From contig NC_073745.1 of the NCBI RefSeq assembly GCF_029784135.1, positions 101,036,904 to 101,100,903 of the forward strand: a stretch of 64,000 bases of DNA, read 5' to 3'. Position numbers and translations under genes: made by a program. The stretch comes from Toxorhynchites rutilus septentrionalis. Taxonomy: Eukaryota > Arthropoda > Insecta > Diptera > Culicidae. This document shows, one piece after another, positions 63,997 to 64,000 of the stretch. The notes beneath the pieces are model-generated. The model made no database searches. It saw nothing but the letters and a program-made list of their open reading frames with translations, and was not told the origin of the DNA. Each line of letters begins with the position of its first letter. Positions within the stretch are counted from its first letter, which is position 1.

Positions 63997-64000
63997 TGCA

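Noticed and set aside
1..64000. Search for integrated viral sequences, CRISPR arrays or LTR retrotransposons
   Set aside because: No viral replicase or capsid motifs, no regularly spaced repeat-spacer array, and no paired LTRs or Gag-Pol with integrase were seen.

Overview
This 64 kb window is mosquito genomic DNA, most probably from an Aedes species. The evidence is the resident set of repeats: tRNA-derived SINEs of the Feilai type, IS630-Tc1-mariner elements with DD37E spacing (a group described from Aedes), I-clade (MosquI-like) non-LTR retrotransposons, and AT-rich intergenic DNA with many TA- and TAA-flanked MITEs. The species is inferred from repeat content, not from a diagnostic host gene. 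There is no operon structure, CRISPR array, rRNA gene or credible tRNA gene. Only one host coding exon was recognised: a 195-bp minus-strand exon (50779-50973) covering TM1 to TM3 of a class A peptide GPCR of the allatotropin/orexin type. Much of the window may therefore be intron or flank of that gene.

Layout. 0-7.7 kb holds the end of a foldback family, an AT-rich interspersed repeat, a 373-bp MITE and a decayed 2.7-kb hAT element carrying a nested SINE. 7.7-11.8 kb holds a 5'-truncated I-type element with a 14-bp target duplication, a dead Tc3-like element and a complete Feilai SINE. 11.8-18.4 kb holds unassigned DNA, then a 3.7-kb TAA-flanked Harbinger-like unit containing short tandem arrays and a long tRNA-derived SINE. 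18.4-23.2 kb holds a small foldback, two mariner relics, and a pogo-like element with a 1297-bp DD37E transposon inserted in its terminal repeat. 23.2-26.3 kb holds a 5'-truncated I-type copy whose RT-RNase H frame is still open for 664 codons, followed by a second long SINE. 27.2-29.9 kb holds a hAT MITE and a 2.1-kb long-arm foldback. 29.9-33.9 kb is apparently unique, non-coding DNA.

34-49 kb is a dense cluster: tandem repeats, a TTAA MITE, a complete 6.0-kb I-clade retrotransposon (36546-42570) with both ORFs intact, a decayed CR1/L2-like retrotransposon, and a DD41D mariner nested in a repeat whose empty-site relative lies 10 kb upstream. 49.3-50.3 kb is a second pogo-like deletion derivative. 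50.6-53 kb is the GPCR exon and its flanks. 54.4-55.2 kb is a near-perfect 790-bp palindrome built around a MITE. 55.7-62.4 kb is a decayed minus-strand I-type element whose ORF1 is split by a pogo-like element, itself carrying a long SINE and a second DD37E transposon with a nearly intact transposase. The last 1.6 kb is unassigned.

The transposable elements form a readable insertion history. The full-length I element is the only autonomous-looking element. It has an 8-nt ORF1/ORF2 overlap, and an Inr plus a DPE-like motif at the canonical spacing at its 5' end. The SINEs would depend on retrotransposon proteins of this sort supplied in trans; the deletion derivatives would depend on transposases made elsewhere.
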